From assembly GCA_030668465.1 (NCBI GenBank), contig DAOUTX010000040.1:1-8330 (forward strand): a stretch of DNA of 8,330 bases. The letters are read 5' to 3'. Of this stretch, positions 1 through 6,003 are shown one piece after another; position 1 is the stretch's first letter; each line of letters opens with the position of its first letter. Under the pieces are notes generated by a model. The model had not been told where the DNA came from. It worked only from the letters and a program-made list of their open reading frames with translations, and ran no database searches. Origin of the DNA: Atribacterota bacterium. Lineage in GTDB: Bacteria; Atribacterota; Phoenicimicrobiia; Phoenicimicrobiales; Phoenicimicrobiaceae. The translations under genes were made by a program, and so were the position numbers.

Positions 1-488
1 CTACAGCTATAGCAAAAGAGATGAAATTACCTAAAGATAAAATTGAAGGGTTAAAGGTTGCATCATTGGTTCATGATATCGGGAAAATAGGTATGCCTAT
101 AGAGATTTTAAGTAAACCAAGTGGTTTAACCGAATTAGGTCACGATTTAATGACAGAACATCCTATGACTGGATATAATATTTTAAAAGAGATTGATTTT
201 CCTTGGCCAGTTGCTGAAATTGTACTCCAACATCATGAGAAGGTAAATGGTTCCGGATATCCAAATGGACTAAAAGGCGATGAAATTTTAATTGAAGCAA
301 AAATATTATGTGTAGCTGATGTTATTGAGGCAATGAGTTCTTATAGGGCTTATAGGCCTAGTCATAGTATAAAGGAAGCTTTAAAGGAGCTAACTAAAAA
401 CAAAGGAACTCTTTATGATTCAATGGTTGTAGATGCTTGTAAAGCATTATTTAAGTACAAAGGTGCAAAATTTAATTTCTTACAGTAA
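1..488 (+). CDS. HD-GYP domain protein, 5' truncated by window edge (cyclic-di-GMP phosphodiesterase)
   Basis: The reading frame is open from base 3 to the TAA at 486-488, so the true start lies left of the window; the ATG at 21 is internal. Numbering from that ATG, the HD-GYP hallmarks are all present: HDIGK (18-22), a second His in EHPMTGYNIL (46-55), HHE (71-73) followed by GSGYP (77-81), and the VADVIEAM helix with Asp100. In this family these residues hold a di- or tri-nuclear metal centre that hydrolyses cyclic-di-GMP to pGpG or GMP. The first metal-ligand His and any sensory or receiver domain would be upstream and cannot be seen. The protein ends about 20 residues after the last HD-GYP helix, so nothing follows the catalytic domain. 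Cytoplasmic signalling is the likely role; which partner or sensor it works with is unknown. Confidence 0.93.
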   Translation, partial: TAIAKEMKLPKDKIEGLKVASLVHDIGKIGMPIEILSKPSGLTELGHDLMTEHPMTGYNILKEIDFPWPVAEIVLQHHEKVNGSGYPNGLKGDEILIEAKILCVADVIEAMSSYRAYRPSHSIKEALKELTKNKGTLYDSMVVDACKALFKYKGAKFNFLQ

Positions 489-586
489 ATGTGACGGGTG
501 CTCGGTTCTTCTCAATGTAATATATATACCGATATGTTAGACTATATTATTGGGAATGAAAGCAATGGATAATAATAATGGGATCA

Positions 587-654
587 GGTTTTTACATTTG
601 ACATAAATTACCTGCTTATTTTGTCTAAGATTATTTATGTCAAATGTGAAAACC
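587..654. repeat. Long near-perfect inverted repeat, REP/MITE-like
   Basis: The arms at 587-608 and 633-654 are complementary over 22 positions with one G-T wobble (593/648), around a 24-nt loop. After a 5-nt bulge on the left side (582-586, GATCA) the stem resumes for four pairs (578-581 with 655-658). The left flank reads GGGATCAGG. A hairpin with a bulged foot of this kind resembles REP-like elements mobilised by Y1/RAYT transposases, but no transposase is in the window. It sits 98 bp after the HD-GYP gene and just before a separate terminator, so it is not needed as the terminator. Confidence 0.75.
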
Positions 655-665
655 CCATTTACGAA

Positions 666-706
666 AAAATCTCGCTTTCTCAGTAAGAGGGCGGGATTTT
701 CTTTTT
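666..706 (+). terminator. Rho-independent terminator downstream of the HD-GYP gene
   Basis: A 10-bp stem pairs 666-675 with 691-700 (one G-T wobble). The loop contains a smaller CTC/GAG stem (679-681 with 687-689). The right arm runs into a T-rich tail, TTTTCTTTTT (697-706). It ends transcription coming rightward from the HD-GYP gene, giving that transcript a 3' UTR of about 200 nt that includes the preceding long hairpin. Confidence 0.8.
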
Positions 707-847
707 AAAATTGTTATTTTTTATTTGTCTTATCCATAGAAATACTATAAAATTAATTTGTATAAGAAAAATAATTTAATTATATAGGAATTTCCTTTTT
801 CCTTAAGTCCTAATTAGTGAATGGTATTAATAATAAAACGGAAAATA

Positions 848-930
848 AAAGGCACAAAATGCAAAACTATAACTAAAAATTGAAAATTGAAGAAAATGTT
901 TTGAATTTAAAATTATAGTTTTACGCCTTT
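848..930. repeat. Interrupted AT-rich palindrome
   Basis: A perfect 10-bp inverted repeat, AAAACTATAA (863-872) with TTATAGTTTT (913-922), is nested inside a second one, AAAGGC (848-853) with GCCTTT (925-930). The spacers between the two stems are unequal (9 and 2 nt). The central part holds a direct doublet of AAAATTG (876-882, 883-889). The nested arms suggest a degenerate mobile or REP-like hairpin rather than chance, but it has no T-tract and no assigned role. Confidence 0.5.
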
Positions 931-953
931 CACTTTAAGCTTTTAGCTGTGCA
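919..953. repeat. Degenerate heptamer run, CTTTNAG type
   Basis: Consecutive 7-bp units TTTTACG (919), CCTTTCA (926), CTTTAAG (933) and CTTTTAG (940) share a CTTTNAN core; a fifth, CTGTGCA (947), is much more divergent. The run overlaps the right arm of the preceding palindrome. It is the weakest of the heptamer arrays here, because low-complexity AT-rich DNA can mimic it. Confidence 0.4.
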
Positions 954-986
954 ATGATAGCCGAAAACTAAAAAATGTATTTGAAT

Positions 987-1021
987 CTAACGACTAAAGA
1001 CTATTCACTAACGACTAATTT
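987..1021. repeat. Heptamer array, CTAACGA family (copy 1)
   Basis: Five abutting 7-bp units in strict register: CTAACGA (987), CTAAAGA (994), CTATTCA (1001), CTAACGA (1008) and CTAATTT (1015). Nearly the same 35-bp array recurs at 5879-5913 and a shorter relative occurs at 8034-8074. It abuts the ribosome binding site of the flavoprotein gene and so is probably part of that mRNA leader. Confidence 0.8.
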
Positions 1022-1035
1022 AGAGGTGAGATGAT

Positions 1036-2430
1036 ATGAAGAAGAAAGAATATGATGTTATCATTGTTGGTGCAGGTCCAGCAGGAATTTTTACTGCTCT
1101 TGAGCTGACCAAGAAAAATAATATATCAGTATTGATATTAGAAAAAGGGAAAGATATTGAAAAGAGAGAGTGCCTGATGAGAAGTAAAAACGGCGGATGT
1201 TTTCATTGTTCTCCCTGTGCAATAATTTCCGGATGGGGAGGAGCCGGTGCTTTTAGTGACGGTAAATTAAATTTATCTACTGAAATTGGGGGACAGTTAG
1301 ATAATTATATTGATAAAGATAGGGTAGCTGAATTAATTAAACATGCTGATGGTATTTACCTTGAATTCGGAGCAGATAAAACTGTTTACGGCAAAAACGA
1401 AGAGGAGATAGATAATATCAAGAAAGAAGCCTCTCTGGCAAAATTAAAATTAATACCTACCAGGATCAGGCATTTAGGAACAGAAAAATGCATAGAAATA
1501 TTGGAGAAGATGCAGGATTATTTAAAGACCAAAATCGATATCAAGACTAATACCAGGGTTAAAAAAATATTGGTGGACAAAGGAAGAGCAATGGGAATTA
1601 AGACGGAAAAAGGTGAAACAATAAAGGGAAAATATATAGTGGCTATGCCGGGGAGGGCCGGTTCTGAATGGCTGAAAGAACAGGCAGAAGCCCTAGATAT
1701 AAAAGTAGCTAATAATCCGGTAGATGTCGGAGTAAGGGTTGAGGTTCCGGCTATTGCTATGAAGCGTATAACCGATGCGATATACGAATCAAAATTAGTC
1801 TATTATACCGAGAAATTTGACGATAAAGTTCGTACTTTCTGCATGTGTCCTTATGGCGAAGTGGTTACTGAATTTAGTGACGGTATTACTTCGGTAAATG
1901 GACACAGCTATCAGGAATATAGGACTGATAATACTAATTTTGCCATATTAGTAAGTACCAATTTTACCGAACCTTTTAAAGAACCTATTGCCTATGGAAA
2001 ACACATTGCCCATCTGGCTAATATTTTAAGTGGAGGAGTTATTGTTCAAAGATTGGGGGATTTGGAGTTAGGCAGGAGATCTACGCCGGACAGACTCACG
2101 CACTCTATAGTTACTCCCACTTTAAAGGAAGCTACTCCGGGGGACCTCAGCTTTGTTCTGCCCTATAGAATACTTTTCGGTATCCTGGAAATGCTAAAAG
2201 CTATGGATAAAATTGCTCCCGGGGTCTATTCCAAGCATACCCTGTTATATGGAGTAGAAGTAAAATTTTATTCTTCACGCATAGAACTTTCTGGCTGTTT
2301 GGAAACAAAAGTTAACAACCTGTTTGCTGCCGGTGATGGCGCCGGTATAACCCGGGGGCTTATTCAGGCTTCTACTTCAGGGATTATAGTAGCCGACGAA
2401 ATACTGAAAAGGAGAAATAAGGATAAATAA
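1036..2430 (+). CDS. FAD-dependent oxidoreductase, COG2509-like (NAD(P)/FAD-dependent dehydrogenase family)
   Basis: This 464-aa flavoprotein opens with a Rossmann dinucleotide-binding motif GAGPAG (12-17) after a hydrophobic beta strand, and an acidic residue (E36) ends the second strand as expected for FAD ribose binding. A GWGGAGAFSDGKL block (67-79) and a C-terminal LFAAGDGAG segment (429-437) match the uncharacterised FAD-dependent dehydrogenase family COG2509. Cysteines 46, 55, 58 and 61 form a C-x8-C-x2-C-x2-C cluster just before the GGAG block, and a CMCPYG motif lies at 269-274. The substrate is unknown. AGAGGTG about 8 nt upstream of the ATG supports the start. It is the first gene of a four-gene operon, only 3 nt from surE. 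No signal peptide or membrane segment is seen, so it should be cytoplasmic. Confidence 0.88.
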   Translation: MKKKEYDVIIVGAGPAGIFTALELTKKNNISVLILEKGKDIEKRECLMRSKNGGCFHCSPCAIISGWGGAGAFSDGKLNLSTEIGGQLDNYIDKDRVAELIKHADGIYLEFGADKTVYGKNEEEIDNIKKEASLAKLKLIPTRIRHLGTEKCIEILEKMQDYLKTKIDIKTNTRVKKILVDKGRAMGIKTEKGETIKGKYIVAMPGRAGSEWLKEQAEALDIKVANNPVDVGVRVEVPAIAMKRITDAIYESKLVYYTEKFDDKVRTFCMCPYGEVVTEFSDGITSVNGHSYQEYRTDNTNFAILVSTNFTEPFKEPIAYGKHIAHLANILSGGVIVQRLGDLELGRRSTPDRLTHSIVTPTLKEATPGDLSFVLPYRILFGILEMLKAMDKIAPGVYSKHTLLYGVEVKFYSSRIELSGCLETKVNNLFAAGDGAGITRGLIQASTSGIIVADEILKRRNKDK

Positions 2431-2433
2431 ATT

Positions 2434-3204
2434 ATGAAAATACTTTTAACTAATGATGATGGAATATATTCAGAAGGGATTCAAATTTTAAAAAAGCAGT
2501 TGGATAATATTGCAGAGGTTACGGTAATTGCTCCCGATAGGGAAAGAAGTACTATAGGCCATGCTTTGACTCTGCGCAAACCTCTGAGAGTTAAAAAAGT
2601 AAAGATAAACGGTAATTTTTGGGGATTTTCCTTAGACGGCACACCAGCAGATTGTGTTATTATTGGCTTATTGGAAATTATGAAAGACGAAAAGCCTGAA
2701 CTGATTGTATCGGGAATTAACCGGGGACCGAATTTGGGTGATGATATTTTCTATTCTGGTACAGTTTCAGCAGCTGTGGAAGGAGCGATGAGGAACGTTC
2801 CTTCTTTAGCTGTTTCCATAGCCGGCTTTGATGATTTTAAATTTGAAACGGCAGCCTTATTTACTAAAAAAATAGCTGCTAATCTGATGAAAAATAATTT
2901 GATCCCAAATTTAGTTTTAAATATTAATTTTCCCAATATCGATTATGAAGAAATTAAAGGGGTAGAGACAACCAGACACGGTAAAAGGGTATATCAGGAT
3001 GAAGTGAAGATAATACATGATCCTCAGGGGACTACCCATTATTGGCTGGGAGGAGAGCTGCCTGAAGGAAATATAGAACCCGATACTGATTTTGAAGCAA
3101 TTTATAATAACAAGGTGTCTATAACTCCCCTTTCTTTAGATTTAACCAATTACCAGATGATACCCAAAGTCAAGGATTTGATAAAAAAATGGAATTATAC
3201 ATAG
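2434..3204 (+). CDS. surE: 5'/3'-nucleotidase SurE
   Basis: SurE removes phosphate from nucleoside 5'- and 3'-monophosphates, and in some species from short polyphosphate, and is linked to stationary-phase survival. The 256-aa length is normal for the family. The N-terminal motif LLTNDDG (4-10) supplies metal ligands D8 and D9; S39 lies in APDRERS (33-39); N96 lies in SGINRGPNLGDD (93-104), followed by the conserved YSGTVSAAVEG segment (107-117). The start is the ATG 3 nt after the flavoprotein stop; AAGGAT at 2419-2424, inside the end of the upstream gene, is the likely ribosome binding site, which implies translational coupling. It shares an operon with pcm, a pairing known from E. coli and many other bacteria, here separated by one small membrane-protein gene. 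Cytoplasmic. Confidence 0.97.
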   Translation: MKILLTNDDGIYSEGIQILKKQLDNIAEVTVIAPDRERSTIGHALTLRKPLRVKKVKINGNFWGFSLDGTPADCVIIGLLEIMKDEKPELIVSGINRGPNLGDDIFYSGTVSAAVEGAMRNVPSLAVSIAGFDDFKFETAALFTKKIAANLMKNNLIPNLVLNINFPNIDYEEIKGVETTRHGKRVYQDEVKIIHDPQGTTHYWLGGELPEGNIEPDTDFEAIYNNKVSITPLSLDLTNYQMIPKVKDLIKKWNYT

Positions 3205-3233
3205 AAAGATTATAGTTCGGAGAAAATAAAGAG

Positions 3234-3449
3234 ATGAATGACCAGATATATTTAATTTTAATCTTAATTTTTATAATTTTAGTGCTTTCCAGATTTATAG
3301 TAAGGCTATACAGTACCGATAACCCGAAAGCTAGGGGAGCAGTCTTTTTTTTTCGCATGCTTCTCGGATTTCTGATAGCTATGCTTGTTTTTGTTATAGT
3401 AGAAGCGATAAGGGGCAATAATATTTTAGAACGTTTTTTCGGTAGTTAA
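3234..3449 (+). CDS. Small two-helix membrane protein of unknown function
   Basis: This 71-aa protein is not one I recognise. It has a hydrophobic helix at about residues 5-19 ending in basic residues (R20, R24), a short polar loop STDNPKARG (27-35), a second helix at about 36-58 with arginine R41 near its start, and a short charged tail ending in ERFFGS. The layout predicts two membrane spans with a small connecting loop. A GGAG at 3219-3222, 11 nt before the ATG, serves as ribosome binding site. It lies 29 nt after surE and 35 nt before pcm in the same direction, so it is very likely co-transcribed with them. The antisense frame overlapping it is a shadow. It is probably real given its position and its amphipathic organisation, but no function can be assigned. 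Confidence 0.75.
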   Translation: MNDQIYLILILIFIILVLSRFIVRLYSTDNPKARGAVFFFRMLLGFLIAMLVFVIVEAIRGNNILERFFGS

Positions 3450-3484
3450 ACAGCAGATACTAATAGAAAAAAGAAGTGGTTTTT

Positions 3485-4120
3485 ATGGATTTTGAAAAAG
3501 CACGAGAAGAGATGATAAGATACCAGATAAAGGGAAGAGGCATTAGAGACAAAAGAGTTCTTTCTGCTATGAGCAGTATCCCCCGGGATAAATTTGTTTT
3601 AGAGGGAGAAAAGGATAATGCCTATCTGGATTGTCCTTTGCCCATAGGTATGAGTCAAACCATTTCTCAACCTTTTATGGTAGCCTTAATGACTCAATGT
3701 CTTTCCCTTAAAGGCCCGGAAACTGTTTTAGAAGTAGGTACCGGTTCGGGTTATCAAGCAGCGATTTTGTCTAAATTAGCTAAAATGGTTTATACTATAG
3801 AACGTTTTAATGCCCTGGCAGATAGAGCGGGAAAAATATTTAAAGAATTAGAAATAAAAAACGTTAAGATAATCGTAGGTGATGGGAGTAAAGGATTAGA
3901 AGAATATTCTCCTTATGATGGCATTATAGTCACCGCCGGGTCTCCGGAAATACCAGGAAGTTTAATAGAACAATTAAATGAAAAGGGAAGAATAGTAATC
4001 CCCGTAGGTAATTCTTTTTCCCAGGACCTCCTGCTGGGGATTAAAGAAAAAGGTAAATTAAAAACAGTAAATCATGGTGGATGTGTTTTTGTTCCCTTAG
4101 TAGGAAAATATGGTTGGTAG
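3485..4120 (+). CDS. pcm: Protein-L-isoaspartate O-methyltransferase
   Basis: Pcm uses S-adenosylmethionine to methylate L-isoaspartyl residues formed by deamidation or isomerisation of aged proteins, starting their repair. From the ATG at 3485 the protein is 211 aa, the usual family length. The active-site block PIGMSQTISQPFMVA (53-67) is followed by the SAM-binding motif VLEVGTGSGYQAA (81-93), the post-I acidic residue E106, YDGIIVTAGSPEIP (144-157) and GRIVIPVG (168-175), and it ends with the characteristic FVPLVG. A GTG at 3476 in frame would add three residues, but AAGAAG at 3471-3476 is well spaced only for the ATG, so I chose the ATG. It is the last gene of the operon with surE, and converges on a tRNA gene 12 nt beyond its stop. 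Confidence 0.95.
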   Translation: MDFEKAREEMIRYQIKGRGIRDKRVLSAMSSIPRDKFVLEGEKDNAYLDCPLPIGMSQTISQPFMVALMTQCLSLKGPETVLEVGTGSGYQAAILSKLAKMVYTIERFNALADRAGKIFKELEIKNVKIIVGDGSKGLEEYSPYDGIIVTAGSPEIPGSLIEQLNEKGRIVIPVGNSFSQDLLLGIKEKGKLKTVNHGGCVFVPLVGKYGW

Positions 4121-4132
4121 TAATAAAAAAAG

Positions 4133-4205
4133 AGCGGGAAACGGGGTTCGAACCCGCGACCTTTGGCTTGGGAAGCCAACGCTCTACCGCCTGAGCTATT
4201 CCCGC
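4133..4205 (-). tRNA. tRNA-Gly (anticodon CCC)
   Basis: On the minus strand a 73-nt cloverleaf folds fully. The acceptor arms are GCGGGAA and TTCCCGC, with a D stem GCTC/GAGC. The anticodon stem TTGGC/GCCAA encloses loop TTCCCAA, giving anticodon CCC (reads GGG glycine codons). The T arm GCGGG/CCCGT (one G-U) encloses TTCGAAC. The discriminator is U and no CCA is encoded. A T-run follows the 3' end on this strand (complement of 4124-4130) and could terminate transcription. It converges with pcm. Confidence 0.97.
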
Positions 4206-4223
4206 AATGATTTTGTCTCAGAT

Positions 4224-4252
4224 ATTATACCTAAATATTGCTAAATTATCAA
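4224..4252 (-). promoter_or_regulatory. Sigma70-type promoter of tRNA-Gly
   Basis: On the minus strand TTGATA (4252-4247) and a perfect TATAAT (4229-4224) are separated by exactly 17 nt. Transcription would start near 4217, giving a leader of about 12 nt before the mature tRNA 5' end at 4205, a usual layout for a single tRNA gene. Confidence 0.88.
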
Positions 4253-4272
4253 CTAATTATAGTAAAAGTATA

Positions 4273-4294
4273 GCGCATCGCGTATCGCGTGAAG
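4273..4294. repeat. Heptamer array, CGTATCG family (copy 1)
   Basis: In the CGTATCG register the units are CGCATCG (4274), CGTATCG (4281) and the end unit CGTGAAG (4288). The same family with the same kind of end unit is found at 5785-5812 and 8119-8154. It lies about 20 bp upstream of the tRNA promoter -35 and in the probable leader region of the VanW gene. Confidence 0.65.
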
Positions 4295-4312
4295 AAAATT
4301 AGGTTTAGGAGT

Positions 4313-4338
4313 TGGTGGCACGATGCATCGTACCCCCA
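4313..4338. repeat. Imperfect palindrome with 12-bp perfect core
   Basis: The core ACGATGCATCGT (4320-4331) is its own reverse complement. Pairing continues outward as TGG-GG against CC-CCA with two mismatches, giving 13-position arms with no loop. G-rich left and C-rich right flanks around a CGATG/CATCG centre recall the palindrome at 6793-6820, so it may be a degraded member of the same dispersed family. It lies about 90 bp upstream of the VanW gene; an operator role is equally possible. Confidence 0.55.
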
Positions 4339-4412
4339 GGTGATAGAGAAAAAAGAAGAAGTGTCTTCATTAGCATCATGAAAATATGTAAGAAGTAAGA
4401 AAATAATAATAA

Positions 4413-4430
4413 AAGGAGAGCAATTTATTG
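4413..4430 (+). promoter_or_regulatory. Ribosome binding site fixing a TTG start
   Basis: AAGGAG at 4413-4418 is followed after 9 nt by TTG (4428-4430). No ATG or GTG in this frame is better placed, and the TTG puts a basic tail directly before the membrane helix as expected. Confidence 0.8.
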
Positions 4431-5786
4431 AAATATCATTCAAAGAAGAAAAAGAACGGTAAGATAAGAAAATTTTTGTTATACTTAATAATAATAATTG
4501 TTGTGTTGAGTTTAGTTGATGCCGTAGATTTATATAAGAATAGGAATAAAATACTCCCCGGAGTATCTGCTTTTGGTGTTGAGTTGGAAGGCCTAAAGAA
4601 AGAAAAAATCCGAGAGATTCTTCAACCCATTGCTTCAAAGATGATTGATTCCCCACGAATATTAGTATTTGAAGATAAAGAATTTAAATTTATTCCTCAT
4701 AAAGAGCTGAATGCTTTTATCGATTTAAATTGGGTAGTCGAAGAAACTTACGCTATTGCCCGTACCGGAAATGTTTTCAAGAGAATAAAGGACAGAATTG
4801 TAGTTTGGAGAAAAGGATACGAAGTACCATTCCAGGCTGAATTCAACCCGCAGAAGTTTGAGGATTTTCAAAATAGAATAAGCTCGCTGATAAATCGTAT
4901 TCCTCGTGATGCTTATGTAGAGGGTAATAGAATTATTGAAAGCAGGATAGGGGTAAAGCTTGATTTAGAAAAATTCAAGGAAGAAATTACTGAATCACTA
5001 AAAAGTTTAGATGAAGAAAAATATATTTTTGATCTACCGGTGATTACTGTTGACCCCAAAATTACTACTCAAAATATTTTAAAAGAATTAGCTATTAGTG
5101 GGGAATTGGGGACATATTCCACCTCATTAGAAAACAAAGAAGAAAACACTATATATAATATAAAATTGTCCTCTGAAGAGATAAACGGTATATTAGTAAA
5201 ACCACAAGATATTTTTTCTTTTAATAAATATGTAGGGCCTGCTGAAAAAGCAGACGGGTATAAAGAAAGCACTATTATTGCTAATGGTATATTTGTAAAT
5301 GGCTATGGAGGCGGCATCTGTCAGGTATCAAGCACTTTATATAATGCGGTTCTTTTGGCAAATCTACCAATTGTAGAGAGGTATAATCATTCAGTATACG
5401 GAGATGCAACTAAATACGTTCCTCTGGGACAGGATGCGGCTATATTTTATGGATTTAAAGATCTAAGATTTAAAAACAATTCGGATCATGCAATAGTAAT
5501 TTTTTCGGAAGTTTTTAGAGATACATTAAAGGCTAGTATCTTTGGCGGGAATGAGGATAAAGCAGAAGTGGAAATTATTAGCAAAGATAAAAAGATAATT
5601 GACTATCAGATAATTAGAGAGAAAGATTCTAAGTTAGAAGCGAACCAGGAGATAGTTGTCCAAGAAGGAGTGCCGGGTTATCAGATAAAAACTTACCGAA
5701 TTATTAGAAAAAACGGAGAGGAAAAGATAGAGTTTTTAGCGGAAGATATTTACAAGAGTGTGCCGATGATTATTAAAGAGAATTAG
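4428..5786 (+). CDS. VanW-family protein with G5-like C-terminus, membrane-anchored
   Basis: This 452-aa protein begins with a strongly basic stretch (residues 2-15) and one hydrophobic helix (about 16-30), so it is anchored in the membrane with the bulk outside. Residues about 60-215 resemble the putative peptidoglycan-binding repeat region usual ahead of VanW domains. The VanW domain spans about 225-360, with FSFNKYVGP (263-271), GYGGGICQVSSTLYNA (292-307), ERYNHS (317-322) and GQDAAIFYG (334-342). A G5-like domain follows (about 392-450; VQEGVPGYQIKTY at 411-423). VanW occurs in some vancomycin-resistance clusters but its biochemical role is unknown, and chromosomal copies like this are common in Gram-positive-type genomes without vanHAX. 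No van resistance genes are nearby, so resistance should not be inferred. It is flanked by repeat-rich spacers and appears to be a single-gene unit. Confidence 0.93.
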   Translation: MKYHSKKKKNGKIRKFLLYLIIIIVVLSLVDAVDLYKNRNKILPGVSAFGVELEGLKKEKIREILQPIASKMIDSPRILVFEDKEFKFIPHKELNAFIDLNWVVEETYAIARTGNVFKRIKDRIVVWRKGYEVPFQAEFNPQKFEDFQNRISSLINRIPRDAYVEGNRIIESRIGVKLDLEKFKEEITESLKSLDEEKYIFDLPVITVDPKITTQNILKELAISGELGTYSTSLENKEENTIYNIKLSSEEINGILVKPQDIFSFNKYVGPAEKADGYKESTIIANGIFVNGYGGGICQVSSTLYNAVLLANLPIVERYNHSVYGDATKYVPLGQDAAIFYGFKDLRFKNNSDHAIVIFSEVFRDTLKASIFGGNEDKAEVEIISKDKKIIDYQIIREKDSKLEANQEIVVQEGVPGYQIKTYRIIRKNGEEKIEFLAEDIYKSVPMIIKEN

Positions 5787-5812
5787 TATATCGTATATCG
5801 TATTTCGTAAAG
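5785..5812. repeat. Heptamer array, CGTATCG family (copy 2)
   Basis: Units AGTATAT (5785, overlapping the last two bases of the VanW stop codon), CGTATAT (5792), CGTATTT (5799) and end unit CGTAAAG (5806). Unit pattern and closing unit match the arrays at 4273-4294 and 8119-8154, though this copy is more AT-rich. Confidence 0.6.
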
Positions 5813-5832
5813 TTGGTTAGCCAGATAACCAA
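5813..5832. repeat. Small hairpin after the VanW gene
   Basis: TTGGTTA (5813-5819) pairs perfectly with TAACCAA (5826-5832) around a 6-nt loop. It lies 26 nt after the VanW stop but lacks a following T-run, so it is at best a weak terminator or mRNA 3' stabiliser. Confidence 0.4.
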
Positions 5833-5837
5833 ATAAA

Positions 5838-5872
5838 CTTGTATCTTGCATCTTGTATCTTGCATCTTATAT
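5838..5872. repeat. Heptamer array, CTTGYAT family
   Basis: Five abutting units: CTTGTAT (5838), CTTGCAT (5845), CTTGTAT (5852), CTTGCAT (5859) and CTTATAT (5866). The first four form two perfect copies of a 14-mer, so this is a clear tandem duplication on top of the 7-bp period. Six bases separate it from the next array. Confidence 0.8.
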
Positions 5873-5878
5873 TTTATA

Positions 5879-5913
5879 CTAACGACTATTCACTATTCAC
5901 TAACGACTAATTC
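5879..5913. repeat. Heptamer array, CTAACGA family (copy 2)
   Basis: Five units in register: CTAACGA (5879), CTATTCA (5886), CTATTCA (5893), CTAACGA (5900) and CTAATTC (5907). It matches the array at 987-1021 unit for unit except for unit 2 and the last base. Confidence 0.82.
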
Positions 5914-5966
5914 AACTGGCCAACTACTAAATAGGGCAACTGGATAACCGGATAACTGGTTAACTA
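5913..5966. repeat. Octamer-like repeats, (A/T)TAACYGG type
   Basis: The period changes from 7 to 8 here. CAACTGGC (5913) and CAACTACT (5921) are adjacent, and GATAACCG (5943), GATAACTG (5951) and GTTAACTA (5959) follow in 8-bp register, with a less regular stretch between. The block ends 34 bp before the ATG of the M14-type gene. Confidence 0.55.
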
Positions 5967-5982
5967 ATGCTCTCTACACTTG

Positions 5983-6003
5983 AAAGGTGAACCATCCCGA
6001 ATG
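5983..6003 (+). promoter_or_regulatory. Ribosome binding site fixing the ATG start of the M14-type gene
   Basis: AAAGGTGA (5983-5990) stands 10 nt before the ATG at 6001. An in-frame TTG at 5980 would begin upstream of this site with no Shine-Dalgarno of its own and would put a polar PSR segment ahead of the signal peptide, so the ATG is preferred. Confidence 0.75.

Larger units (their letters stand above)
489..1035. other. 547-bp intergenic spacer, repeat-rich, no gene seen
   Basis: No frame on either strand gives a convincing coding sequence. In order, it contains about 90 bp of unassigned AT-rich DNA, a long inverted repeat (587-654), a terminator hairpin (666-706), a very AT-rich stretch, an interrupted palindrome (848-930) and two runs of 7-bp units (919-953, 987-1021). 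The second run ends just before the ribosome binding site of the next gene. The promoter of the downstream operon must lie here, but no clearly good -35/-10 pair stands out. Confidence 0.7.

Noticed and set aside
725..751. TTGTCT with TATAAA as a promoter for the flavoprotein operon
   Set aside because: Spacing is 15 nt, the -35 is poor and in such AT-rich DNA TATAAA occurs by chance; not strong enough to list.
3170..3418. 82-codon open frame on the minus strand across the end of surE and the small membrane gene
   Set aside because: It is antisense to two better-supported genes, has low-complexity K/I-rich composition and no ribosome binding site; a shadow frame.
3476..3484. GTG start for pcm three codons upstream
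   Set aside because: It falls on the last base of the only plausible Shine-Dalgarno (AAGAAG), which is correctly spaced for the ATG at 3485; conserved family sequence begins after the ATG.
4249..4656. 135-codon minus-strand open frame overlapping the VanW start and the tRNA promoter
   Set aside because: It overlaps the start of a clear VanW gene and has composition typical of a reverse-strand shadow; no recognisable motif.
4428..5786. Glycopeptide resistance locus because of VanW
   Set aside because: No vanH, vanA/B ligase, vanX or vanRS genes are present; chromosomal VanW-domain proteins are common without resistance.
5838..5913. Possible CRISPR array
   Set aside because: Units are only 7 bp with no unique spacers between them and no cas genes are present.
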